This document shows, piece by piece, positions 47,554 to 54,922 of a DNA stretch of 64,000 nucleotides. The notes beneath the pieces were generated by a model. That model did no database searches, was not told the DNA's origin, and saw only the letters and a program-made list of their open reading frames with translations. The position numbers were made by a program, and so were the translations under genes. Every line of letters starts with the position of its first letter. Position 1 is the first letter of the stretch. The DNA comes from M0108 sp044228695 (GTDB lineage Bacteria; Pseudomonadota; Gammaproteobacteria; Chromatiales; Chromatiaceae). The stretch is from NCBI GenBank assembly GCA_044228695.1, contig JBGAUK010000007.1, positions 16,497 to 80,496 on the forward strand. The letters are read 5' to 3'.

Positions 47554-47745
47554 CTAGCGGATCAGGCCGCTAAAGGCAGCCTCGAGACGATCCTCCCAGT
47601 TGTCCGGGGTATCCGGGAAGGGAGGTTTGAGATCGATTCGGAAAAAGCGCTCCCCGCCTCGAGCAATATCCTGAATGATGGGTGCAAGCTCCTCAAAGGA
47701 TTCAATTTCCTTGTTCGCTACCAGAATGTCGCTGAGTTTCAACAT
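47554..47745 (-). CDS. Small unknown protein, 63 residues, first gene of the Cas6-like operon
   Basis: The ORF starts at ATG 47745 and encodes a soluble acidic protein (MLKLSDILVANKEIESFEEL ... DNWEDRLEAAFSGLIR). Codon use matches the neighbours and the spacing to the next gene is 27 bases, so it is probably real and co-transcribed. No family is recognised. It is divergent from dsrA across a 569-base gap. Confidence 0.65.
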   Translation of the reverse strand: MLKLSDILVANKEIESFEELAPIIQDIARGGERFFRIDLKPPFPDTPDNWEDRLEAAFSGLIR

Positions 47746-48314
47746 GCGTTTGGATTTCCGCTCGGATTGAAGTCTGGGAACGGATATGCCGTCTCTGTGG
47801 GGGAATGCAACAGGGGCGTTCTGTAATCAAATGCTTCGGCTAGGGCCGGAAAAGGGCGGTTGATGAGGACGGGGGGAGCGTTGCCAAGGAGGCCATGGCA
47901 GCCTGAGTTGATTAGCATAAGGTTATATTATCGATCATTGACCGGCTCAACCTAATGCCGTAACATTTCAGGCTAATTCGAGTCCAGTTGCCAAGGGCTA
48001 ACGGCTAGGGAACTTTGGAATGGTGTCTTCGGTAGGCGATCGAACATCTCCAGTTCTGGCTATCCCCTAAGAGATAGATGACAGGCAGGGATATCTCCCC
48101 GTCAGTGCAATAGCCCGGCTCGGAACTCAGCGGTATATTAGGGAACGACACAGGCAGTGCCTCCCCCAAGCAGGTGACAAGGCCACCAGGCTCGGCGGCT
48201 CACCGGGTGCTCGTTAGAACCAAATTATGGGCACCGCAGCCCTTATCAAGCTGCGGAACCTTGACAATAAGACTTACAACCTTTCCGCTTTAGAAAGACA
48301 GGAGAGACAGCGCA
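47746..48314. promoter_or_regulatory. Divergent regulatory region between the Cas6-like operon and dsrA
   Basis: A 569-base gap with lower GC than its surroundings and no ORF I trust. It must hold the main promoter of the dsr operon. A candidate TTGACC-N17-TAACAT lies at 47938-47966, about 350 bases before dsrA. A second TTGACA (48261-48266) near dsrA has no good -10. Possible RNA structure is seen around 48171-48206 (GGTGA/TCACC arms). The ribosome binding site AGGAGAG precedes dsrA. Confidence 0.5.
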
Positions 48315-49565
48315 ATGGCTATCGAAAAGCACAGTACTCCGATGCTCGACCAGTTGGAGACCGGCCCTTGGCCGAGCTTCATCAGCGGCATCAAGCGTCT
48401 CCGCGACGAGCATCCGGAATCGCGCATCAATGAGGTCACCAATGACCTGCTCGGCCAACTCGAGCACTCCTACGAGACCCGCAAGGGATATTGGAAGGGC
48501 GGCACCGTTTCCGTCTATGGTTATGGTGGTGGCATCATTCCCCGCTTCTCCGAGGTCGGTAAGGCCTTCCCAAAATCCAAGGAATTCCACACGCTGCGTG
48601 TGCAGCCGCCGGCGGGCAACCATTACTCAACCGCCATGCTGCGCCAGCTCGCCGATAGCTGGGAGAAGTACGGCTCGGGCCTGGTGACCTTCCATGGTCA
48701 GACCGGCAACATCATGTTCATTGGCACCGACACCGCCAAAACCCAGCACTTCTTTGATGAAATCAACGAGTACGGCTGGGATCTGGGCGGTGCTGGTCCC
48801 TGTGTGCGCACCGCCATGTCGTGCGTGGGCGCGGCCCGCTGCGAAATGTCTTGCGTCAACGAACTCAAGGCTCACCGCCTGCTGGTCAACAACTTCGTTG
48901 ACGACGTCCACCGTCCGGCCCTGCCCTATAAGTTCAAGTTCAAGGTCTCTGGTTGCGGCAACGATTGTCAGAACGCCATCGAACGCGCCGACTTTGCCGT
49001 CATCGGGACCTGGCGCGACGACATGAAGGTCGATCAGGCCGAGGTCAAGGCCTACGTCGCCGACAAGGGTCGTCAGTACTACATCGATAATGTCATCACC
49101 CGCTGCCCCACCAAGGCCTTGTCGCTCAACGACGACGACACCCTGGCGGTGAACAATCGCGACTGTGTCCGCTGCATGCACTGCCTGAACGTCATGCCCA
49201 AGGCCCTGCATCCCGGCGATGACAAGGGCGTCACCATCCTGATCGGCGGCAAACGCACCCTGAAGATCGGCGATCTCATGGGCACCGTGCTCGTGCCCTT
49301 CAAGAAGCTGGAGACAGAGGAGGACTGGGAGTCCATGGTCGAACTGGGTGCCACCATCATCGACTTCTGGGCCGAGAATGGTTTGGAGCACGAGCGCTGC
49401 GGGGAGATGATCGAGCGCATAGGTCTGGCCAACTTCCTCGAAGGCATCGGTGTCGAGCCGGATCCCAACATGCTCAGCCACCCGCGCCAGAGTTCCTACA
49501 TCCGCATGGATGGCTGGGACGAGGCTGCCGAGGCCTGGTTCGAGCGCAAGGCCGAGGCCGGCTAA
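48315..49565 (+). CDS. dsrA: Reverse dissimilatory sulfite reductase, alpha subunit
   Basis: With DsrB it forms the cytoplasmic alpha2beta2 siroheme enzyme that, in sulfur oxidisers, oxidises DsrC-bound sulfur to sulfite. The 416-residue protein has cluster cysteines for the siroheme-coupled 4Fe-4S centre fitting C170-x5-C176 and C214-x3-C218. A ferredoxin domain (CPTKALSLND, CVRCMHCLNVMP) lies near residues 265-300. It is the first gene of the 15-gene operon. The neighbouring dsrEFH and dsrL mark the oxidative type. Confidence 0.97.
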   Translation: MAIEKHSTPMLDQLETGPWPSFISGIKRLRDEHPESRINEVTNDLLGQLEHSYETRKGYWKGGTVSVYGYGGGIIPRFSEVGKAFPKSKEFHTLRVQPPAGNHYSTAMLRQLADSWEKYGSGLVTFHGQTGNIMFIGTDTAKTQHFFDEINEYGWDLGGAGPCVRTAMSCVGAARCEMSCVNELKAHRLLVNNFVDDVHRPALPYKFKFKVSGCGNDCQNAIERADFAVIGTWRDDMKVDQAEVKAYVADKGRQYYIDNVITRCPTKALSLNDDDTLAVNNRDCVRCMHCLNVMPKALHPGDDKGVTILIGGKRTLKIGDLMGTVLVPFKKLETEEDWESMVELGATIIDFWAENGLEHERCGEMIERIGLANFLEGIGVEPDPNMLSHPRQSSYIRMDGWDEAAEAWFERKAEAG

Positions 49566-49647
49566 CACCCAAACGCGGCCGGCGCCCTCCCGGGGTGCCG
49601 CGCCCAGTACCGTTTCAAGACCTAACAGCATTCTTGGAGGAAAGGCG

Positions 49648-50724
49648 ATGGCAGCAGCCGACATGCGTGAGCCGATCGAAACCGGATGTCCCGATCCCTG
49701 GCAGTATATGCACCCCGTGCAGCGTAAGAACTTTGGTATGTGGAAGTACCATGAGCACCCGAAGCCGGGCGTATTGCGTCACGTAGCCTACAGCGGGGAC
49801 GAGATCTGGACCGTGAAGGTGGGTACTCAACGTATCCTCGATCTTTTCTCCCTGCGCAAGCTTTGCGACATCGGCGAGCAGTTTGGTGATGGCTTCGTCC
49901 ACTTCACCCTGCGCTCCAATCTGGAGTATATGGTGGCTGATGCCGCCAAGGTCGAGCCCCTGATCAAGGCCGTCGAAGAGGCTGGCTTCATCGTGGGGGG
50001 CACCCAGAACTCGGTGGCCATGATCTCCCACACCCAGGGCTGGCTGCATTGCGACATCCCCGGTACCGATGCCTCCGGGGTCGTCAAGTCCATGATGGAC
50101 GAACTCATTGATGAGTTTAAAAACGCCAATATGCCGAACCGGGTGCATATCACCACCTCCTGCTGCCAGATCAACTGCGGTGGTCAGGGTGATATCGCCA
50201 TCAATATCCAGCACACCAAGCCACCCAAGATCAACCATGACCTGGTGGCCAATGTTTGCGAGCGTCCCTCCGTGGTCGCCCGTTGCCCCGTGGCGGCGAT
50301 CCGTCCAGCCATCGTCAACGGCAAGCCCTCCCTGGAAGTAGACGAACGCAAGTGCATCTGCTGCGGCGCTTGTTTCCCGCCCTGTCCTCCCATGCAGATC
50401 AACGACGCCGAGCACTCCAAGCTGGCGATCTGGGTCGGTGGCAATCACTCCAATGCGCGGGGCAAGCCCACCTTCCAGAAGCTGGTGGCCGCCGGTATTC
50501 CCAACAACCCGCCGCGTTGGCCCGAGGCGACCGCTATCGTCAAGCGCATCCTCAAGGCCTACAAGGAGGGCGCCCAGGATTGGGAGCGCGTCAACGAATG
50601 GATCGAGCGCATCGGCTGGCCGCGGTTCTTCGAAGAGGTCGAACTGCCCTTCACCAAGTATCACATCGATACCTGGCGCGGCGCGCGGGCCAGCTTCAAC
50701 GCCTCCAACTACATCCGCTTCTAG
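49648..50724 (+). CDS. dsrB: Reverse dissimilatory sulfite reductase, beta subunit
   Basis: Partner of DsrA. The 358-residue protein has siroheme/FeS cysteines in TSCCQINCGGQGD (C172, C173, C177) and RCPVAAIRP, and a ferredoxin cluster CICCGACFPPCPP. ATG 49648 with GGAGGAAAGG just upstream is a clear start. The longer frame upstream is a shadow of dsrA. A hairpin follows the stop codon. Confidence 0.97.
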   Translation: MAAADMREPIETGCPDPWQYMHPVQRKNFGMWKYHEHPKPGVLRHVAYSGDEIWTVKVGTQRILDLFSLRKLCDIGEQFGDGFVHFTLRSNLEYMVADAAKVEPLIKAVEEAGFIVGGTQNSVAMISHTQGWLHCDIPGTDASGVVKSMMDELIDEFKNANMPNRVHITTSCCQINCGGQGDIAINIQHTKPPKINHDLVANVCERPSVVARCPVAAIRPAIVNGKPSLEVDERKCICCGACFPPCPPMQINDAEHSKLAIWVGGNHSNARGKPTFQKLVAAGIPNNPPRWPEATAIVKRILKAYKEGAQDWERVNEWIERIGWPRFFEEVELPFTKYHIDTWRGARASFNASNYIRF

Positions 50725-50730
50725 GGCGAA

Positions 50731-50759
50731 GGCCCTCCAGCCCTAAGGACTGGAGGGCC
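50731..50759 (+). other. Perfect hairpin between dsrB and dsrE
   Basis: GGCCCTCCAG (50731-50740) and CTGGAGGGCC (50750-50759) pair perfectly across a 9-base loop, filling half of the 54-base gap. No T-run follows, so it is more likely an mRNA processing or stability element than a terminator. Confidence 0.7.
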
Positions 50760-50778
50760 GAATCAGATCGAGGTCGCA

Positions 50779-51171
50779 ATGAAGTTTGCAATTCAGATCA
50801 ACGAAGGACCCTATCAACACCAGGCGTCCGACTCTGCCTACTTCTTCACCAAGAACGTTTTGGAGAAGGGGCATGAGGTCTTTCGGGTCTTTTTCTATCA
50901 CGACGGGGTCAACAACGCGACGCGCCTGACGACTCCGCCCCAGGACGATCGCCATGTGGTCAATCGTTGGGCGGACCTGGCCGAAAAATACGACCTGGAT
51001 ATGGTCGTCTGCGTGGCCGCGGCACAGCGCCGCGGTATCGTGGACGACGGCGAGGCCCAGCGTAATCGGAAGGACGCCACCAACATTCATCCCAGGTTCC
51101 GCATCTCCGGGCTCGGGCAATTGGTCGAGGCGGCTATCCAGTCCGATCGCCTCGTCGTCTTTGGTGACTAA
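50779..51171 (+). CDS. dsrE: Sulfur carrier complex subunit DsrE
   Basis: DsrE, F and H form a cytoplasmic hexamer that delivers sulfur to DsrC. The 130-residue length is normal. The active cysteine is C78 in MVVCVAAAQRRGIVDDGEA, the same position as described for A. vinosum. The ribosome binding site GAGGTCGC precedes the ATG. dsrF follows after 14 bases. Confidence 0.96.
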   Translation: MKFAIQINEGPYQHQASDSAYFFTKNVLEKGHEVFRVFFYHDGVNNATRLTTPPQDDRHVVNRWADLAEKYDLDMVVCVAAAQRRGIVDDGEAQRNRKDATNIHPRFRISGLGQLVEAAIQSDRLVVFGD

Positions 51172-51185
51172 CAGGGGTAAGCGTC

Positions 51186-51596
51186 ATGTCCGAAGTCGTG
51201 AAGAAATTCATGTACCTCAACCGCAGGGCCCCCTATGGCACCATCTATGCCTGGGAGTCTCTGGAAGTGGTTCTGATCGGGGCGGCCTTCGATCAGGAAG
51301 TCAATCTTATGTTCGTCGATGACGGGGTCTTTCAACTGGTCAAGGGCCAGGATACCGCGGGCATTGGCATGAAGAATTTCTCGCCCACCTACCGCACCCT
51401 GGGCGATTACGAAGTCAAGAACATCTTTGTGGACGCGGATTCCCTCGCGGCCCGTGGCCTGACCCAGGACGATCTGGTGGCGATCGCCTATGAGGACATG
51501 GATACGGAAGAGGAGATCGAAAACATCGTCGAGGTGGTGGACGCCGCCCGCGTGACCGAACTCATGGATGAATCCGACGTGGTCTTCAGCTTCTAA
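51186..51596 (+). CDS. dsrF: Sulfur carrier complex subunit DsrF
   Basis: This 136-residue DsrE-family protein has the ESLEVVLIGAAFDQEVNLMF core and a C-terminal acidic helix region. DsrF has no conserved catalytic cysteine, and none is seen here. It is structural in the EFH hexamer. Short gaps on both sides (14 and 11 bases) indicate co-translation. Confidence 0.95.
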   Translation: MSEVVKKFMYLNRRAPYGTIYAWESLEVVLIGAAFDQEVNLMFVDDGVFQLVKGQDTAGIGMKNFSPTYRTLGDYEVKNIFVDADSLAARGLTQDDLVAIAYEDMDTEEEIENIVEVVDAARVTELMDESDVVFSF

Positions 51597-51607
51597 GGAG
51601 GGTTTCC

Positions 51608-51916
51608 ATGAGTATCTTGCACACTGTCAACAAGTCCCCCTTCGAGCGCAACTCTCTGGAGTCCTGCCTCAAATTTGCCTCCCAAGGGGCATCCGTTCTC
51701 CTCATGGAGGATGGTGTTTACGCGGCCTTGGCAGGTTCGAGCGCCGAGTCGCAGCTCAAGGCTGGGCTCAACAAGGTGTCGGTCTACGTTCTTGGCCCGG
51801 ACATCAAGGCCCGCGGCTTCCACGAAGATCGTCTGATCGCCGGTATCAAAGTCGTGGACTATGCCGGTTTCGTGGACCTGGCCGTGGAAAACGACAAAGT
51901 TCAGGCCTGGTTGTAA
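51608..51916 (+). CDS. dsrH: Sulfur carrier complex subunit DsrH
   Basis: The 102-residue protein belongs to the TusB/DsrH family. A cysteine at position 20 (RNSLESCLKFA) matches the conserved DsrH cysteine. GVYAALAGSSAESQL and the final VQAWL are family-like. It follows dsrF with an AGGAGG ribosome binding site. Confidence 0.95.
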   Translation: MSILHTVNKSPFERNSLESCLKFASQGASVLLMEDGVYAALAGSSAESQLKAGLNKVSVYVLGPDIKARGFHEDRLIAGIKVVDYAGFVDLAVENDKVQAWL

Positions 51917-51951
51917 CCCCTGTTTTGTGACTAATCGAGGAGATTTTCATC

Positions 51952-52284
51952 ATGCCAATCGTGGTCGACGGCAAGACTTTTGAAACCGACGAAGAAGGTT
52001 ATCTGGCCAATATCAACGACTGGGTTCCAGGCGTTGCGGGTGTCATGGCCAAGGAGGATGACCTGGAACTGACCGATGAGCACTGGGACATCATCAACTT
52101 CCTGCGCGAATACTACGAGGAGTACCAGATCGCTCCCGCCGTGCGCGTCCTGACCAAAGCCGTTGGCAAGAAGTTGGGCAAGGACAAGGGCACGAGCAAA
52201 TATCTCTATGGCTTGTTCCCTTATGGGCCGTCCAAGCAGGCTTGCCGCTACGCCGGCCTGCCGAAGCCGACAGGCTGCGTCTGA
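51952..52284 (+). CDS. dsrC: Sulfur substrate protein DsrC
   Basis: DsrC carries sulfur as a trisulfide between DsrEFH, rDsrAB and the DsrMKJOP complex. The 110-residue protein has the flexible C-terminal arm with both redox cysteines, C98 and C109, 11 residues apart, in QACRYAGLPKPTGCV. CGAGGAGATT before the ATG is a strong ribosome binding site. Two hairpins lie in the 193-base gap after it, suggesting a transcript end or processing point. Confidence 0.98.
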   Translation: MPIVVDGKTFETDEEGYLANINDWVPGVAGVMAKEDDLELTDEHWDIINFLREYYEEYQIAPAVRVLTKAVGKKLGKDKGTSKYLYGLFPYGPSKQACRYAGLPKPTGCV

Positions 52285-52293
52285 TCCCTAATC

Positions 52294-52335
52294 GGCCTAT
52301 AGGGACTGCGGTGGCAAATAGACACCGTATAGGCC
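52294..52335 (+). other. Long hairpin downstream of dsrC
   Basis: GGCCTATA (52294-52301) pairs with TATAGGCC (52328-52335), with an inner CGGTG/CACCG stem. It begins 10 bases after the dsrC stop and has no T-run. It may protect the 3' end of dsrC-containing mRNA. Confidence 0.6.
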
Positions 52336-52390
52336 ACGAGGTTAGGGGATCCAGGACCAGGCATCCCGAAATCTGCTCCGTCTGGCCAAG

Positions 52391-52443
52391 TTAGGCTCGG
52401 GCGGAGTCAGGAGATAATCAGACCGGGGCGGTTAACGGCCCCG
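52391..52443 (+). promoter_or_regulatory. Possible internal promoter and hairpin before dsrM
   Basis: TTAGGC (52391-52396) and GATAAT (52413-52418) are 16 bases apart, a weak promoter-like pair. It is followed by CGGGGC/GCCCCG (52424-52429 and 52438-52443), a 6-bp hairpin ending 34 bases before dsrM. Confidence 0.35.
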
Positions 52444-52477
52444 TGTCTCCGACGGATTCACCGAAGGTAGCGGTAGC

Positions 52478-53206
52478 ATGTCGTTCCTGACACTTGTATA
52501 CGCCTCGCTGTTCTACTTTGCCACCCTGGTGCTCCTGGTTGGCCTAGCGAACAAGATCTTGCAGTATGCGCGTACTCCCGCGCCTCTCAAGATCCCGACG
52601 ACGCCCGCTCCCGTTACCCAAAGCGGGGTTATATTTCGCATAATCCGTGAAGTTGTCCTCTTCGAGAGCCTTTTCAAGGGCAATAAGTGGACCTGGATTT
52701 TCGGCTGGATTTTTCACTTTGGCCTCTTCCTGGTTACCCTGCGTCATCTTCGCTATTTTATGGATCCAGTTTGGCTGCCTATTCAGTTAATACAGCCTTT
52801 CGGCATCTATGGGGGGATGGCGATGGTTGTCGGTCTCGCTGGTCTCTGGTCCCGGCGTTTTCTGGTGGATCGCGTACGCTACATCACGGGACCCTCCGAC
52901 CACCTGATTCTTGCCCTCTTGATCGGCATAGGCCTGACGGGGCTGGGCATGAGTTTTGTCATCCATGTCGATGTCATCTCGGTCAAGCAATTCTTCCTGG
53001 GGCTTATGCGGTTCCATATCCAGCCCCTGCCCGCGGATCCCCTGCTGCTGTTGCATCTGCTGCTGGTCGCCATCCTCATGATCGTCTTCCCCTTCAGCAA
53101 GTTACTTCATGCACCCGGGCTCTTTTTCAGCCCGTCGCGCAACCAGATCGACAACCCGCGCGAACAGAGGCATCTGGCACCCTGGGCCAAGCGGCTCGAA
53201 CAATAA
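52478..53206 (+). CDS. dsrM: DsrM, membrane cytochrome b subunit
   Basis: This 242-residue NarI-like integral membrane protein has five to six predicted helices, among them LTLVYASLFYFATLVLLVGL and LLLLHLLLVAILMIVFPFS. Membrane histidines (WIFHFGLFL, LLHLLL) could ligate heme b. With DsrK it forms the quinone-interacting module of DsrMKJOP. The ribosome binding site is weak (GAAGG). It starts 193 bases after dsrC, the largest gap in the operon. Confidence 0.95.
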   Translation: MSFLTLVYASLFYFATLVLLVGLANKILQYARTPAPLKIPTTPAPVTQSGVIFRIIREVVLFESLFKGNKWTWIFGWIFHFGLFLVTLRHLRYFMDPVWLPIQLIQPFGIYGGMAMVVGLAGLWSRRFLVDRVRYITGPSDHLILALLIGIGLTGLGMSFVIHVDVISVKQFFLGLMRFHIQPLPADPLLLLHLLLVAILMIVFPFSKLLHAPGLFFSPSRNQIDNPREQRHLAPWAKRLEQ

Positions 53207-53290
53207 GTTTGGCTGGCAGGTTGGATCGGGCAGCGCCCGCCGGCCTGGCCGAAGGCAAGACAAGACACGATACGCGGACGAGGTCGAATC

Positions 53291-54835
53291 ATGGCTAAGG
53301 TTAAACTGGAGGTCCCCGAACTCCAGCCCTATCTCGAAATCCCCGCCGTCACGCCAGGGGTTATGGCCCATTCCCGGCCCTACGTGGCCAAGCCGGAGCA
53401 TCAAGAACCCTTGGGCTTCCCGGGGGTCCTGGTGGACAACTGGCAGAAGAAGGCCATCGATAAGATGGGCGATCTTCTGGGCCGATATCGCTCCTTGCGG
53501 GTCTACCTGGACTCCTGTGTGAAATGTGGCTCCTGTACGGACAAGTGCCACTATTACATCGGGACGGGTGATCCCAAGAATATGCCGGTCGCCCGCCAGG
53601 ACTTGCTGCGCAAGGTCTATCGGCGATATTTCACCGTCGCCGGCAAGTTCTTTCCCAAGTTGGTGGGCGCCGAGGATCTTACCCAAGAGGTCTTGGATGA
53701 CTGGTATAGCTATTTCCACCAGTGCTCCCAGTGTCGCCGCTGTTCAGTCTTTTGCCCTTACGGAATCGATACCGCTGAAATCTCCATGGCCGCGCGGGAG
53801 ATCATGGACCACATTGGTGTCGGTCAAAAATACTGTAACGAGATCATCGCCAAGGTTTACAAGATTGGCAACAATCTGGGGCTGCCAGGCCCCGCCCTCC
53901 GCGACACCCTGGAAGGGCTGGAGGAAGACGTTTTTGATGACACCGGGGTCAAGGTCCGCTATCCCATCGATGTGGTCGGTGCCGATATTCTGCTGGTGAC
54001 GCCTTCGGCCGACTTTTTCGCCGAACCCCATGTCGATGGCCTGGTCGGTTACGGCAAGGTCTTTCACGAGGCAGGCGTCTCCTGGACCCTGAGCACCATC
54101 GCCTCCGAGGCGGCCAACTTTGGCATGTTCATTGGCTCCTACGACAACATGCGCCGAATCTCTTTACGTATCCGCGAGGCGGCCATCGCCCTCAAGGTGA
54201 AGCGTATCGTCTTCGGTGAATGTGGTCATGCCTGGCGCGTCGCCTACAGCTTCCTCAATACGCTGGCGGGCCCCTGGGACTTCCTGGATCCGAACTACCC
54301 AGTGCCGCAGCACATCTGCGAATTCACTAACGACCTGATCCAGCGGGGTAAGCTGAACCTGGATAAGTCGCAAAATGACGACATGGTGCTGACCTTTCAC
54401 GACTCCTGCAACGTAGCGCGTGCCAGTCGCATGGGGTCGGAGCCCGGGGGGCAGTTCGATATTCCCCGCGCCGTCATTAAGGCCGTCTGCAACCACTACC
54501 ATGACATGGACGAAGACACCATCCGCGAGCGCACCTTCTGCTGCGGGGGCGGTGGCGGTCTCTTGACCGATGACCTCATGGAGTTGCGGGTCAAGGGCGC
54601 TCTGCCGCGCATGACGGCCCTTAACAACGTCATTCAAGAGAAGGGCGTGACCCACATGGCCGCCATCTGCGCCATCTGCAAGAGCCAGTTCACTAAGGTC
54701 CTGCCTTACTACGGCATGGAGATGGAGCAGATCGTCAGCGTCCACCAACTGGTTTCCAACGCCATCATTCTGACCCCGGGGGAGGATGATGACCTTGACG
54801 AGGAAGACGATGAGTCCGAGGACGACGAGGACTGA
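53291..54835 (+). CDS. dsrK: DsrK, HdrD-like iron-sulfur subunit
   Basis: The 514-residue cytoplasmic subunit is thought to act on DsrC trisulfide. The first 4Fe-4S motif is C76-x2-C79-x2-C82-x3-C86; a second is CSQCRRCSVFCPY near residue 144. CCG-type segments FGECGHAWR and FCCGGGGGLL are those of heterodisulfide reductase HdrD. The last ~20 residues are a run of Asp/Glu (from GEDDDLDEED), an unusually acidic tail. An 84-base gap precedes it. Confidence 0.95.
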   Translation: MAKVKLEVPELQPYLEIPAVTPGVMAHSRPYVAKPEHQEPLGFPGVLVDNWQKKAIDKMGDLLGRYRSLRVYLDSCVKCGSCTDKCHYYIGTGDPKNMPVARQDLLRKVYRRYFTVAGKFFPKLVGAEDLTQEVLDDWYSYFHQCSQCRRCSVFCPYGIDTAEISMAAREIMDHIGVGQKYCNEIIAKVYKIGNNLGLPGPALRDTLEGLEEDVFDDTGVKVRYPIDVVGADILLVTPSADFFAEPHVDGLVGYGKVFHEAGVSWTLSTIASEAANFGMFIGSYDNMRRISLRIREAAIALKVKRIVFGECGHAWRVAYSFLNTLAGPWDFLDPNYPVPQHICEFTNDLIQRGKLNLDKSQNDDMVLTFHDSCNVARASRMGSEPGGQFDIPRAVIKAVCNHYHDMDEDTIRERTFCCGGGGGLLTDDLMELRVKGALPRMTALNNVIQEKGVTHMAAICAICKSQFTKVLPYYGMEMEQIVSVHQLVSNAIILTPGEDDDLDEEDDESEDDED

Positions 54836-54853
54836 TCGGCGCTAAATACTGTG

Positions 54854-54877
54854 CCGGAGCGACCCATAGCGCTCCGG
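54854..54877 (+). other. Perfect hairpin between dsrK and dsrL
   Basis: CCGGAGCG (54854-54861) and CGCTCCGG (54870-54877) pair perfectly across an 8-base loop, 18 bases after dsrK. No T-run follows. Confidence 0.6.
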
Positions 54878-54922
54878 AAATCGGATCAATACACGGGTTC
54901 CCACTGGTAAGGAGAACAACAC

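Noticed and set aside
48227..48433. 68-codon ORF across the dsrA start
   Set aside because: Its second half is dsrA in another frame and its first half has no coding signal.
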